Assembly: GCF_021654135.1 (NCBI RefSeq)
Contig: NZ_JAKGSD010000023.1
Coordinates: 1 to 64,000 of the forward strand
DNA length: 64,000 nt
Direction: 5' to 3'
Source of the DNA: Amycolatopsis tucumanensis
GTDB taxonomy: Bacteria; Actinomycetota; Actinomycetes; Mycobacteriales; Pseudonocardiaceae
Each line of letters begins with the position of its first letter. Positions within the stretch are counted from its first letter, which is position 1. The notes under the pieces are model-generated. The model made no database searches. It saw nothing but the letters and a program-made list of their open reading frames with translations, and was not told the origin of the DNA. A program made the position numbers and the translations under genes. Shown here in pieces: positions 1 to 7,960 of this stretch.

Positions 1-150
1 AGCTAATCAACTGGCTTTAGCTCATCAATACACTGTTGAGTTCTCAAACAACACGAAGCTGCTGCTTCTATAAAGCTTTTGTGTTCTCGCGGAGGGCGTC
101 AGCAACCCTACTGGTTTAGTAGTAGTGGTTGGCGACCCACCCGCGGGCCG
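1..150 (-). other. rRNA operon leader (pre-16S), continues off the left edge
   Basis: Read on the minus strand, this stretch contains the block TTTGAGAACTCAACAGTGT, which I recognise as the conserved leader motif just upstream of 16S rRNA in Pseudonocardiales and related actinobacteria (antitermination and RNase III processing region). It is preceded by a small hairpin (GAAGC-AGCA-GCTTC, around positions 56-70). A consensus promoter lies just upstream. The 16S gene itself is outside the window, so the rrn operon is inferred, not seen. Confidence 0.75.
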
Positions 151-157
151 ACCAAGA

Positions 158-186
158 ACTTTACCCGGTTCGGTTCGCGGTGTCAA
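158..186 (-). promoter_or_regulatory. strong sigma-70-type promoter of the rrn operon
   Basis: On the minus strand there is a perfect -35 TTGACA (181-186), a 17-bp spacer and a -10 TAAAGT (158-163). Transcription would start near position 150 and run leftward into the pre-16S leader. The near-consensus hexamers fit a growth-rate-controlled rRNA promoter. Confidence 0.75.
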
Positions 187-274
187 CACCGCCCGACCCT
201 GGTCCGTCCGCCGGGGCTTTCGGCCCCGTCGTCCCGGTCTCCCTGGCGACGAAGAGAAGATTACATGCCCCGGA

Positions 275-295
275 ACCCCCCTGAAACAGGGGGGT
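275..295 (-). terminator. terminator hairpin after glnA2
   Basis: ACCCCCCTG-AAA-CAGGGGGGT forms a perfect 9-bp stem with a 3-nt loop, about 20 bp beyond the glnA2 stop codon. It has no long U-run, as is usual for actinobacterial terminators. It separates glnA2 from the downstream rrn promoter on the same strand. Confidence 0.65.
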
Positions 296-317
296 CCCTT
301 AACGGCATTTCCCCTGG

Positions 318-1661
318 TCAGAGCACCGGCAGGAGCGTCTTGAGCTCGTACGGCGTGACCGAGCGCCGGTAGGCGTCCCACTCGGCGCGCTTGTTCCGGA
401 GGAAGAAGTCGTAGACGTGCTCGCCGAGCGCGTCGGGCAGCAGCTCGGACTTCTCCATCTCGGCGAGAGCCTCGCCGAGGTTCTGCGGCAGCTGGTCGTA
501 CCCGGCCGCGCGGCGCTCGGCGTCGCTCATCGACCAGATGTTGTCCTCGGCCGCCGGCGGCAGCTCGTAGCCCTTCTCGATCCCCTTCAACCCGGCGGCG
601 ATCACGACCGAGTACGCCAGATAGGGGTTGCAGGCGGAGTCGATCGTGCGGATCTCGACCCGTCGCGACGACGCCTTGCCCGGCGAGTAGTTCGGCACCC
701 GCACCAGCGCGGACCGGTTCGCCCGGCCCCACGACACCGTGGTCGGCGCCTCTCCCCCGCTGATCAGCCGCTTGTACGAGTTCACCCACTGGTTGGTGAC
801 GGCGGAGATCTCCCGCGCGTGGTGGAGCAGGCCGGCGACGAAGGCCTTGCCCGTCTCGGACAACTCGTACGGGTCTTCCGGGTTGTGGAACGCGTTGCGG
901 TCGCCCTCGAACAACGACACGTGCGTGTGCATCCCCGAGCCGGGCTGCTCGGTGAACGGTTTCGGCATGAACGTCGCACGCACCCCCTGGGTCAGCGCGA
1001 CCTCCTTGACCACATACCGGAACGTCATGACGTTGTCGGCCATGGTCAGCGCGTCGGCGTAGCGCAGGTCGATCTCCTGCTGCCCCGGCGCGCCCTCGTG
1101 GTGGCTGAACTCGACCGAGATGCCCATCGCCTCCAGCGCCTCGATGGCGTGGCGGCGGAAGTGCGTCGCCGTGGCGTGACTGGCCTGGTCGAAGTACCCG
1201 CCGTTGTCCGCGGGCTCCGGCTCGCTGCCGTCCGACGGCAACGACGAGAGCAGGAAGAACTCGATCTCCGGGTGCACGTAGCAGGTGAACCCGGCCTCCC
1301 CCGCCTTCGACAGCTGGCGCCGCAGCACGTGCCGCGGGTCGGCCCAGGACGGCGACCCGTCGGGCATCGCGATGTCGCAGAACATCCGCGCGGAGTAGTG
1401 CCCGCCCTCCGGGGTCTCCCAGGGCAGCACCTGGAACGTCGACGGGTCGGGCTTCGCGACCATGTCCGATTCGTAGACGCGCGCGAAGCCTTCGATGGCC
1501 GATCCGTCGAACCCGATCCCGTCGCTGAAGGCGCCCTCCAGCTCGGCGGGGGCCACCGCCACCGACTTCAGGAAACCGAGTACGTCGGTGAACCACAGAC
1601 GGACGAACCGGATGTCACGTTCTTCCAGCGTGCGCAGCACGAACTCCTGCTGGCGATCCAT
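318..1661 (-). CDS. glnA2: type I glutamine synthetase family protein, GlnA2-like
   Basis: 447 aa, the normal length for GlnA2. Glutamine-synthetase landmarks are in order: DGSAIEG (about residue 53), the HPEIEFF metal-ligand motif, HHEGAPGQQE, the KPF...GSGMHTHVS nucleotide loop, the NSYKRL segment, RRVEIR and a C-terminal GYELPP in which Tyr365 sits where GlnA1 carries its adenylylation tyrosine. The family ligates ammonia to glutamate using ATP; characterised Streptomyces GlnA2/GlnA3 paralogues instead glutamylate polyamines. The polyamine-type transporter at 18.5-22.8 kb makes that role plausible here, but this is inference. It follows the MFS gene by 9 bp, so the two are probably co-transcribed. 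M. tuberculosis has glnA2 (Rv2222c) beside the same hydrolase pair as found here. Confidence 0.85.
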   Translation of the reverse strand: MDRQQEFVLRTLEERDIRFVRLWFTDVLGFLKSVAVAPAELEGAFSDGIGFDGSAIEGFARVYESDMVAKPDPSTFQVLPWETPEGGHYSARMFCDIAMPDGSPSWADPRHVLRRQLSKAGEAGFTCYVHPEIEFFLLSSLPSDGSEPEPADNGGYFDQASHATATHFRRHAIEALEAMGISVEFSHHEGAPGQQEIDLRYADALTMADNVMTFRYVVKEVALTQGVRATFMPKPFTEQPGSGMHTHVSLFEGDRNAFHNPEDPYELSETGKAFVAGLLHHAREISAVTNQWVNSYKRLISGGEAPTTVSWGRANRSALVRVPNYSPGKASSRRVEIRTIDSACNPYLAYSVVIAAGLKGIEKGYELPPAAEDNIWSMSDAERRAAGYDQLPQNLGEALAEMEKSELLPDALGEHVYDFFLRNKRAEWDAYRRSVTPYELKTLLPVL

Positions 1662-1670
1662 GGCCGCACC

Positions 1671-2951
1671 CTACGCATGGCGTGTTAACGGCATGTTTCG
1701 TGGTTCCGGTGTTGCCCTGACGGAGGGAATGACCAGCGACATCACCGCAGCCAGCGCGCACAATCCGCCCGAGATGTACCACGCGAGGTCGTAACTCCCG
1801 GCGTGGTCGTGGATCAGGCCGGCGCCCACCGCGGCGATCGACGCGCCGACCTGGTGGGACGCGAAGACCCAGCCGAACACGATGGGACCGCTCAGGCCGA
1901 AGTGCTCACGCGCCAGCGCCACCGTCGGCGGCACCGTGGCGACCCAGTCCAGGCCGTAGAAGATGATGAAAGCCCACATCGGCGGCTCGGTGGTGGGCGC
2001 GAACAGGTGCGGCAGCACGATGAGCGACGCGCCGCGCAGGAAGTAGTACACGCCGAGCAGGATCCGCGGGTTGACGCGGTCGGTGAGCCAGCCGGAGGCG
2101 ATCGTGCCTGCCACGTCGAAGATGCCGACCAGCGCGAGCAGCGAGGCCGCGGTTGTCGGCGGCATCCCGTGCTCGTGCGCCGCGGGCACGAAGTGGGTCT
2201 GGATCAGGCCGTTGGTGGAGGCCCCGCAGATCGCGAACCCGCCGGCGAGCAGCCAGAACGCCCGCGTCTTCGCGGCCTGCCCCAGCACCTGCAGCGCGCG
2301 CCGGGCCGCTCCAGTCGACGGCGGCAACTCCTCGGCCTCGGTCGCGCCGTACGCGGTCAGGCCGATCTCGCTCGGGTGGTCGCGCAGGAAGATCAGGGTG
2401 ATCGGCACGACCGCGAGCGCGGCGAAGGACACCACCAGCGACGCGGTCCGCCAGCCGTCGTTCGTGGCGATCGCGGCGAGCAGAGGCAGGAACACCAGCT
2501 GCCCGGCCGCGCCCGCGGCGGTCAGGATGCCGCTGACCAGGCCGCGGTGGCGGACGAACCAGCGCGCGGTCACGGTCGCGACGAACGCCAGCGCCATCGA
2601 GCCGGTCCCCAGCCCGACCAGCACGCCCCAGCACAACAGCAGCTGCCAGCTCGCGGTCATGAACACCGTCAGACCGCTGCCCGCCGCGACCAGGACCAGC
2701 GCGCCGGTCACGACCTTGCGCATGCCGAGGCGCTCCATCAGCGCAGCGGCGAACGGCGCGGTCAGGCCGTAGAGCAGGAGGTTGATCGACACGGCGGCCG
2801 AGATCGTGGCCGTCGACCAGCCGAACTCCTCGTGCAGCGGGTCGATCAGCACGCCGGGGGTGGCGCGGAACCCGGCGGCGCCGACCAGCGCGACGAAGGC
2901 CGCGAAGGCGACGAACCAGGCCGGGTGGATGCGCGACTTCGTTCTTGTCAC
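1671..2951 (-). CDS. MFS transporter (monocarboxylate/cyanate-permease type)
   Basis: 426 aa with about 12 hydrophobic segments starting near residue 10, and a charged central loop (around residues 190-220) between the two six-helix halves. An MFS A-loop motif is visible near residue 75 (MERLGMRKVV). I chose the GTG at 2951 because upstream in-frame codons run into the divergent regulator gene and would add a non-hydrophobic extension. The protein most resembles OFA/monocarboxylate-type permeases; the substrate is unknown. It lies 9 bp upstream of glnA2 on the same strand and diverges from a GlxA-type regulator, which is the obvious candidate regulator. Confidence 0.8.
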   Translation of the reverse strand: MTRTKSRIHPAWFVAFAAFVALVGAAGFRATPGVLIDPLHEEFGWSTATISAAVSINLLLYGLTAPFAAALMERLGMRKVVTGALVLVAAGSGLTVFMTASWQLLLCWGVLVGLGTGSMALAFVATVTARWFVRHRGLVSGILTAAGAAGQLVFLPLLAAIATNDGWRTASLVVSFAALAVVPITLIFLRDHPSEIGLTAYGATEAEELPPSTGAARRALQVLGQAAKTRAFWLLAGGFAICGASTNGLIQTHFVPAAHEHGMPPTTAASLLALVGIFDVAGTIASGWLTDRVNPRILLGVYYFLRGASLIVLPHLFAPTTEPPMWAFIIFYGLDWVATVPPTVALAREHFGLSGPIVFGWVFASHQVGASIAAVGAGLIHDHAGSYDLAWYISGGLCALAAVMSLVIPSVRATPEPRNMPLTRHA

Positions 2952-3021
2952 CGGTACATGCTCGCCGACCGCGATCACCCGGACGAGTGGCCGGAGCGCC
3001 AATATGTGCAAGAATCCGGCC

Positions 3022-3972
3022 ATGCACCGGGTTGTGGTCCTCGCGGTCTCCGAAGTGGTCGGGTACGACCTGAACATCGCGCCGCTCGTGTTCGGCACCG
3101 CGGCACAGGACGGCGAACCGCTCTACGACGTGCGGGTTTGCGGGGTCAACGACCGGCCGGTGCGGGTCAGCCACGGCTACGACGCGCAGCTCGGCCACGG
3201 CCCGGAAGCACTGGAGGACGCCGACACCGTCGTCATCCCCGGCACCCGCGTGCACGGGCCGCGGCGCGATGGCGTGCTGCCGCCCGACCTGGCCGCGGCG
3301 CTGGCCCGGATCCCGTCATCGGCGCGGCTCGTGTCGATCTGCACCGGCGCCTTCGTGCTGGCCGCCGCCGGCGTGCTCGACGGCCGCCGCGCGACCACCC
3401 ACTGGGCGCACGCGCCCGCCTTCCGGCGCCTCTACCCGCAGGTCGACCTGGACGAGAACGTGTTGTTCGTGGACGACGGCGACGTTCTGACCTCCGCGGG
3501 GCTGGCCGCCGGCGTGGACCTGTGCCTGCACCTCGTGCGGTCCGACCACGGCAGCGCGGTCGCCAACCACGTCGCCCGCTACTGCGTGGTGCCGCCGTGG
3601 CGCGACGGCGGGCAGTCGCAGTTCATCGAGCAGCCACTGCCCGAGGCCGACGGCAGCACCGCCGCGACGCGCGCGTGGGTGCTGGAGCGGCTCGGCGAAC
3701 CGCTCGACCTGGCCGCGCTCGCGAAGCACGCGGGCATGAGCGTGCGCACCTTCAGCCGCCGCTTCCGCGCGGAGACCGGGCAGTCGCCGCGGGCATGGCT
3801 GAACCAGCAGCGGGTGCTGCACGCCCGCCACCTGCTGGAGACCACGGATCTGCCCGTCGACCGGGTCGCGGCCGAGTCGGGGCTGGGCACCGCGGCTTCG
3901 CTGCGGCAGCACCTCAACGCGGCGATCGGCGTCGCTCCGCTGGCATACCGCCGGACCTTCGCCCGCCGCTGA
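3022..3972 (+). CDS. GlxA-family transcriptional regulator (DJ-1/PfpI + AraC HTH)
   Basis: 316 aa. Residues 1-180 form a DJ-1/PfpI-like amidotransferase fold with the nucleophile-elbow-like segment SICTGAFVLAAAG. The C-terminal 100 residues are an AraC double helix-turn-helix (LAKHAGMSVRTFSRRF, then VAAESGLGTAASLRQHL). This architecture is typical of GlxA/FtrA-type activators, in which the DJ-1 part senses a metabolite without known catalysis. The ATG at 3022 leaves a 70-bp divergent spacer to the MFS gene, and the conserved N-terminus begins at that codon. It probably controls the MFS-glnA2 pair; the effector is unknown. Confidence 0.85.
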   Translation: MHRVVVLAVSEVVGYDLNIAPLVFGTAAQDGEPLYDVRVCGVNDRPVRVSHGYDAQLGHGPEALEDADTVVIPGTRVHGPRRDGVLPPDLAAALARIPSSARLVSICTGAFVLAAAGVLDGRRATTHWAHAPAFRRLYPQVDLDENVLFVDDGDVLTSAGLAAGVDLCLHLVRSDHGSAVANHVARYCVVPPWRDGGQSQFIEQPLPEADGSTAATRAWVLERLGEPLDLAALAKHAGMSVRTFSRRFRAETGQSPRAWLNQQRVLHARHLLETTDLPVDRVAAESGLGTAASLRQHLNAAIGVAPLAYRRTFARR

Positions 3973-3988
3973 TCGCTACCTTGGACGC

Positions 3989-4681
3989 ATGCTCCGCCGA
4001 CGCACCGCCGGTGTCCTCGCCCTGGTCCTGGCGCTGTCCACCGCCTGTTCGGCCGCGCCAGAGGAACCGCTCCCCGACGGGCGCGCGCTCGTGGACGCCG
4101 CCGAGACGAGCCTGAACGGGATCCGCAGCGTGCGGTTCGACTTCAGCGTCAGCTCGACCATCCCCGGCCTGGACATCCGCGAGGTCAAGGGGCAGGCCAG
4201 CAAGGACGGCGGGCCGCACGGCACCGCGATCGGGCAGGCCGACGTGCAGGCCTCGGCGGACCGGTTCGAGCTGGACTACGTGCTCGTCGGTGAGACGCTG
4301 TTCCTCACCGACACCAAGGGCCAGCAGCGGCAGGCCCCCGTGCCCGCCGACTACAACCCGATGACGCTGCTCGACTCCGAGCGCGGCCTGCCCAAGCTGA
4401 TGTCGGAGGCGACCGCGCTGAAGACGGAGACGAAGGAGGACGTCCTCGGCGTCGAGGCCTACCGGGTCACCGGCGAGCTGGCGAAGGACGTCATCTCCAG
4501 CGTCATCCCCGGCATCCAGGCCGACGTGGACATCAAGTTCTGGGTCACCAAGGCCGAGCCGCGCAACCTGGTGCGCGTCTGGATCCAGGTGCCGCCGCGG
4601 CAGCCGAACGAGGGCGCCATCCAGCTGGAACTGGCGCTGTCCGACCAGAACGTGCCCGTCGGGACGTCCACCGGCGGTTAG
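3989..4681 (+). CDS. LppX/LprAFG-family lipoprotein
   Basis: 230 aa with an N-terminal basic stretch, a hydrophobic core and a lipobox ending at Cys20 (LALSTAC). The remainder matches the LprG/LppX half-barrel family: an AAETSLNGIRSVRFDFSVS opening, a central LNxx-type hydrophobic beta region, and the closing VRVWIQVPPRQ strand. Mycobacterial members bind triacylated glycolipids or lipids at the membrane-cell-wall interface and work with an export permease. It follows the GlxA regulator by 16 bp but is probably independent. Its last 4 bp overlap the end of the convergent hydrolase gene. Confidence 0.75.
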   Translation: MLRRRTAGVLALVLALSTACSAAPEEPLPDGRALVDAAETSLNGIRSVRFDFSVSSTIPGLDIREVKGQASKDGGPHGTAIGQADVQASADRFELDYVLVGETLFLTDTKGQQRQAPVPADYNPMTLLDSERGLPKLMSEATALKTETKEDVLGVEAYRVTGELAKDVISSVIPGIQADVDIKFWVTKAEPRNLVRVWIQVPPRQPNEGAIQLELALSDQNVPVGTSTGG

Positions 4682-6231
4682 GCCTGGCAGCGGGTGCCCG
4701 GGGCCGGCTGGGAGCCGTCCACCAGGTAGTCCAGTCCGGCGACGTCGACGCACATGTTGCCGTGCAGGAACGCGGTGTGCTGGGTGCCGTCGACGGTGAG
4801 CAGCCCGCCGTGGAAGAGGTTCGCGAGGGTGACGCCGGCCTGGTACGGGGTGACCGGGTCGCCGGTCGTCGAGATGACCAGTGGTGGCGCGGCGGAGGTG
4901 ACCGTCGGCCGGTGCGGCTGGGACGTGCTGGGCACCGGCCAGCTCGCGCACACGTCGAGTTCGCCCTGGTCGGGGCGGCCCCAGCCGAGGAACGGCGCGG
5001 CGTCGACCATCCGCTGCCGGGACACCGCCGGATCGACCGCACGCGGGTTGTCCACGCAGCGCACGGCGTAATAGGCGTCCTGCAGCGACGAGTACCGCCC
5101 GTCCGCGTCGCGCTCGTAGTAGCCGTCGGCGAGCCGGAGCAGGACCGAGCCGTCACCGCCGCGCAGCAGGCCGAGCCCGGTGTTGAGGAACGGCCAGGAC
5201 TGGCTTGAGTACATCGCCTCGACCACGCCCGTGATGGCGTCCCGGTAGGACAGCCGCCTGCCGTCGCCGGTCTTCGCCGGAGCGCCGACCAGCGGCTGGA
5301 CCAGGTTCTGGAACTCGGCCGCCGCCTTCGCCGGGTCCCGGCCCAGCGCGCAGCCGTCGTGGCGCGCGCACTCGGCGGCGAACTCGCCGAACGCGCGGGA
5401 GAACCCGGCGCCCTGCGCGACCAGCGAATCCGGATCGGTCGCCGCCGGGTCGATCGCGCCGTCCAGCAGCAACGCGCGGACCCGCTCCGGGAACGCCTCG
5501 GCGTAGCTGTAGCCGATCTGGGTGCCGTAGGAGTAGCCGAGGTAGCTCAGCTTCGCCTCGCCCAGCGCGGCCCGCAGGACGTCGAGGTCTTTGACCACGT
5601 CCCGCGTGCCCATGTTCGCCAGCATCGCGTCGCCGTGCTCGGTGCGCTGGGCGCACTTCGCCGCGAAGTCCTTCGCCTCCCCGGTCCACGCGGCGTCCGA
5701 GGCGCCCGGGTTGCCCGCCCGTTCGGCGTCGCGTTCGGCGTCGGTCAGGCACTGCACGCGCGGCTGGCTCGCGCCGACCCCGCGCGGATCGAAGCCGACG
5801 AAGTCGAACCGCAGGCCGATCGCGTTGTTCGACACCGTCGGCACCAGCCGGGCGGCCGCTTCCATGCCGGAACCGCCAGGGCCGCCCGGGTTCATGACCA
5901 GCGAGCCGATGCGGTGGGCCGGGTCGAGCGCCTTGTGCCGCAGCACGCCGACGGTGATCGTCTCGCCGCGCGGGTTCGCGTAGTCCAGCGGAACGGTCAG
6001 CCGGGCGCACTCCACACCGGGCGTGCGGAACGCCTCCGCGCTCTGCTGCCCCGTCGCGTACGCCGCGCAGTCACCCCACGCGAGCCGCTGGTCGTAGAAG
6101 CGGTCGAGCGCGTGGACGTCCGCCACCGGCGAGGGTGACGGCGGCGGCGCGGTGGCCTGCGTGGTGCACGCAGTCAGCGTGACGGCCAGCAGGCCCGCGG
6201 CGAGCAGCCTCCGGCGGCGGGGAAAACGCAT
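4678..6231 (-). CDS. secreted alpha/beta-hydrolase lipoprotein, TAP/Hip1-like
   Basis: 517 aa. A signal peptide with lipobox Cys22 (TLTAC) is followed by a Pro-rich linker. The alpha/beta-hydrolase core has an oxyanion-loop segment NPGGPGGSG (114-122), VGFDPRGVG, the nucleophile elbow GYSYG with Ser234, an acid residue in STTGDPVTPY and the catalytic His in DGTQHTAF. The C-terminal TAP-like domain is typical of tripeptidyl aminopeptidases of the Streptomyces SlpD/E type and of M. tuberculosis CaeA/Hip1 (Rv2224c), cell-envelope serine hydrolases. A close paralogue lies 22 bp upstream, mirroring the Rv2223c/Rv2224c pair. Confidence 0.85.
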   Translation of the reverse strand: MRFPRRRRLLAAGLLAVTLTACTTQATAPPPSPSPVADVHALDRFYDQRLAWGDCAAYATGQQSAEAFRTPGVECARLTVPLDYANPRGETITVGVLRHKALDPAHRIGSLVMNPGGPGGSGMEAAARLVPTVSNNAIGLRFDFVGFDPRGVGASQPRVQCLTDAERDAERAGNPGASDAAWTGEAKDFAAKCAQRTEHGDAMLANMGTRDVVKDLDVLRAALGEAKLSYLGYSYGTQIGYSYAEAFPERVRALLLDGAIDPAATDPDSLVAQGAGFSRAFGEFAAECARHDGCALGRDPAKAAAEFQNLVQPLVGAPAKTGDGRRLSYRDAITGVVEAMYSSQSWPFLNTGLGLLRGGDGSVLLRLADGYYERDADGRYSSLQDAYYAVRCVDNPRAVDPAVSRQRMVDAAPFLGWGRPDQGELDVCASWPVPSTSQPHRPTVTSAAPPLVISTTGDPVTPYQAGVTLANLFHGGLLTVDGTQHTAFLHGNMCVDVAGLDYLVDGSQPAPGTRCQA

Positions 6232-6253
6232 CTCTCACATCGTGCCAGTCCGG

Positions 6254-7870
6254 TCACCGAGAGGTACAGCGCGCGCCTTCCGCAGGCAGGGTCCCGTCGA
6301 TCAGGTAGGCGGTGCCGATGTCGTCCACGCAGTCGACTCCCTGCAGGAAGACGGTGTGCTGGGTGCCCTCGAACGTCAGCAGCGCGCCCTTCATCGCCTT
6401 CGCGAGGTTCACCCCCGCCTGGTACGGGGTGGCTGGATCGTTCGTGGTCGAGATCACCAGGACCGGCGGCACGCCGGCGACGTTCGGCTCGTGCGGCTCC
6501 GAGGTGTTGGGCACTGGCCAGAACGCGCACGGGTCGAGCGCGGCACCGTTGGGCCTGCCGTCGTCGAGGAAGGGCGCCACCTGGTCGTAGCGGTTCTCCG
6601 CCTCGAGGATCTCGGCGCGGTCGGTCACCGGCGGGTCGTCGACGCAGCGGATCGCGGTGAAGGCGTCCTGCGTGTTGGCGTAGTTGCCGCTGGCGTCGCG
6701 CTCGTTGTACTGGTCGGCCAGCGCCATCAACGTGGTGCCCTGGCCGCTCTTCAGCTCGTTGAGCCCGGCGTTCAGCGGCGCCCACAACTGCTGCGAGTAC
6801 AACGCCTGGATCGCGCCGAGCGTGGCGTCGTCGTAGCTGAGGACCCGGCCGTCGCGGAGGCGGACCGGGTTCTCGATCAGCGGCCGCACCAGGTTCTGGA
6901 AGGCCCGGGTCGCGCCGGCCGGGTCGGTGCCGAGCGCGCAGTCGCGGCGGGCGGCGCACCACCTGGCGAAGTCGTTGAACGCGACGCCGAAGCCCTGCCC
7001 CTGCGCGACCAGCGACTCGACCTCGTCCTGGCTCGGGTCCAGCGCGCCGTCGAGGACCATGGCGCGCACGTTCTGTGGGAACGCTTCGGCGTAGGTGTAG
7101 CCGATCCGCGTGCCGTAGGAGTAGCCGAGGTAGGTCAGCTTCTCCTCGCCCAGCGCCGACCGCAGGACGTCCATGTCCTTGACGACGTCGCGGGTGCCGA
7201 GGTTCGCGAGCATCGCGGTGCCGAACTGGGTCCGCTCGGCGCACTTGTCGGCGAATTCCTTGGACTCGGCGTCCTGCCTGGCCACGCCTGCCGGGCTGCC
7301 GTCGGCCTCGAGGTCCTCGGCGCGCTGCTCGTCCCGCTCGGCGTCGGTCAGGCAGGTCACGTCGGGTTCGCTGGCGCCGATTCCGCGCGGGTCGAAGCCG
7401 ACGATGTCGAAGCGCTTGCCGAGGTCGGTGTTCGCGACCCGCGGCGCGAGGCCGGCGGCGGCGTACATGCCGGAGGCGCCGGGGCCGCCCGGGTTGAGCA
7501 CGAGCGCCCCGAGCCGGTCGCCCGTCGCCTTCTGCCGGAGCACGCCGATCGTGATCGTGTCGCCCTGCGGCTTCGTGTAGTCCAGCGGCACGGTCAGCCG
7601 GGCGCACTGGAGAGCATCAGCGCGGAAGGCGGACCTGATGTCGTCCGAAGTCGCGTAAGGTGCACAGTCGCCCCAGGTCAACGGCTGTGCGTAGAACCGC
7701 TCCAGCCCGGCGGGCACCACCCCGGCCGGGCCGGCCGACTCGGTGGTCGCCGTCGGCGCGGGAGCCGGCGCGGGCTCCGGCGAGGTGCAGGCCGCGACCG
7801 GCACCAGCAGGCAGGCGCCGAGGACGGCGGCTCGTATGGACCGGGACCTGGCTCGCTGAAGGAAGCGCAC
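6254..7870 (-). CDS. secreted alpha/beta-hydrolase lipoprotein, TAP/Hip1-like (paralogue)
   Basis: 538 aa from the GTG at 7870, which gives a basic n-region, a hydrophobic core and a lipobox (PVAAC) about 28 residues in. Longer in-frame extensions upstream are antisense to secA2 and were discarded. The core repeats the plan of the downstream gene: NPGGPGASG, VGFDPRGIG, the GYSYG nucleophile, STTNDPATPY and EGTQHTVF, plus the TAP-like C-terminus. The pair probably arose by duplication and forms an operon (22-bp gap). It is divergent from secA2 with about 90 bp between start codons. Its role is inferred to be cell-envelope peptide or lipid hydrolysis. Confidence 0.85.
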   Translation of the reverse strand: MRFLQRARSRSIRAAVLGACLLVPVAACTSPEPAPAPAPTATTESAGPAGVVPAGLERFYAQPLTWGDCAPYATSDDIRSAFRADALQCARLTVPLDYTKPQGDTITIGVLRQKATGDRLGALVLNPGGPGASGMYAAAGLAPRVANTDLGKRFDIVGFDPRGIGASEPDVTCLTDAERDEQRAEDLEADGSPAGVARQDAESKEFADKCAERTQFGTAMLANLGTRDVVKDMDVLRSALGEEKLTYLGYSYGTRIGYTYAEAFPQNVRAMVLDGALDPSQDEVESLVAQGQGFGVAFNDFARWCAARRDCALGTDPAGATRAFQNLVRPLIENPVRLRDGRVLSYDDATLGAIQALYSQQLWAPLNAGLNELKSGQGTTLMALADQYNERDASGNYANTQDAFTAIRCVDDPPVTDRAEILEAENRYDQVAPFLDDGRPNGAALDPCAFWPVPNTSEPHEPNVAGVPPVLVISTTNDPATPYQAGVNLAKAMKGALLTFEGTQHTVFLQGVDCVDDIGTAYLIDGTLPAEGARCTSR

Positions 7871-7960
7871 GTCGTGATCGTGCCATCCTGAGTGGGAACA
7901 CAGGTGCACCGCCACCTCGTTGGCTGGTGGGTTGCGCGCGAGAAGGACAGGAGACCACGG

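Noticed and set aside
25..1596. Minus-strand 523-codon frame overlapping glnA2
   Set aside because: Composition is low-complexity Arg/Gly/Ala, it is out of frame with an unambiguous glutamine synthetase, and it runs through the rrn promoter.
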